This document shows, piece after piece, positions 5,483-5,527 of a stretch of 5,527 nt of DNA. The stretch is from contig CP070645.1 in assembly GCA_020354275.1 (NCBI GenBank), positions 440,554-446,080 on the forward strand. The letters run 5' to 3'. The notes under the pieces were generated by a model that had not been told where the DNA came from, did not search any database, and was given only the letters and a program-made list of their open reading frames with translations. Made by a program: the position numbers and the translations under genes. Positions within the stretch are counted from its first letter, which is position 1; the number at the start of each line of letters is the position of its first letter. Origin of the DNA: Dehalococcoidales bacterium. GTDB taxonomy: Bacteria; Chloroflexota; Dehalococcoidia; Dehalococcoidales; UBA2162.

Positions 5483-5527
5483 TTAGCAACCCTGAAATGC
5501 CTGGATTATTGAAACAAACAGCACCGG
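5483..5527 (-). CDS. 3' end of a paralogue of the small membrane protein (partial)
   Basis: The frame entering from the right edge reads PVLFVSIIQAFQGC and then TAA. The small membrane protein at 4369-4794 ends PVLLTSIIQAFQCC, so 11 of 14 residues agree. The rest of the gene lies outside the window. Stop at 5483-5485; the promoter of the zinc-ribbon gene follows at once. It is too short to annotate on its own, and the call rests on the match to the intact copy. Confidence 0.65.
   Translation of the reverse strand, partial: PVLFVSIIQAFQGC
5492..5512. repeat. Direct repeat copy 2 (gene 3' end)
   Basis: Identical over 21 bases to 4378-4398; see that entry. Beyond these bases the two copies diverge in DNA but stay similar in protein towards the window edge, and they differ completely after the stop codons. 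Confidence 0.8.

Overview
The window looks like a piece of an anaerobic bacterial chromosome of moderate G+C. The best guess is a Chloroflexota/Dehalococcoidia-type genome. This rests on the protein families (an FrhB-type iron-sulfur oxidoreductase, a squalene-cyclase-repeat protein of the kind often mislabelled 'nitrogen fixation protein NifH' in such genomes, a CxxCxxCC protein and zinc-ribbon membrane proteins) and on bacterial-style TTGACA promoters and AGGAG-type ribosome binding sites. The assignment is inference. No rRNA, tRNA, CRISPR, transposase or integrase was seen, and no gene-free stretch exceeds 300 bases.

Left part (38-2017, minus strand): a two-gene operon. A promoter near 1989-2017 drives a class I SAM-dependent methyltransferase that appears to start at CTG 1941. 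Two bases after its stop comes an FrhB-family (F420 hydrogenase/dehydrogenase beta subunit-like) flavin/iron-sulfur protein. That second gene is interrupted by a single in-frame TGA (452-454). The reading frame continues without another stop for 137 codons and carries the conserved ELADIS.GDAW block. The TGA falls exactly where the family has the second Cys of its RCxxC motif, and GC-rich hairpins with GG at the start of the loop follow immediately. The best reading is a selenocysteine-containing FrhB-like protein of 417 residues, with Sec at residue 280. This is the main discovery candidate; a fresh Cys-to-stop mutation is the alternative.

Middle (2129-4279): two divergent units share a compact intergenic region with two back-to-back TTGACA elements. 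Leftwards lies a 331-residue protein with alpha/alpha-barrel (prenyltransferase/squalene oxidase) repeats. Rightwards lie a helical protein of unknown function (157 residues) and a YkgJ-type cysteine-cluster protein (144 residues).

Right part (4369-5527, minus strand): a zinc-ribbon protein with four membrane segments and its own promoter, then a small three-segment membrane protein. At the window edge is the 3' end of a second gene whose last 14 codons closely match the end of that small membrane protein. This suggests a duplicated gene family flanking the zinc-ribbon gene.
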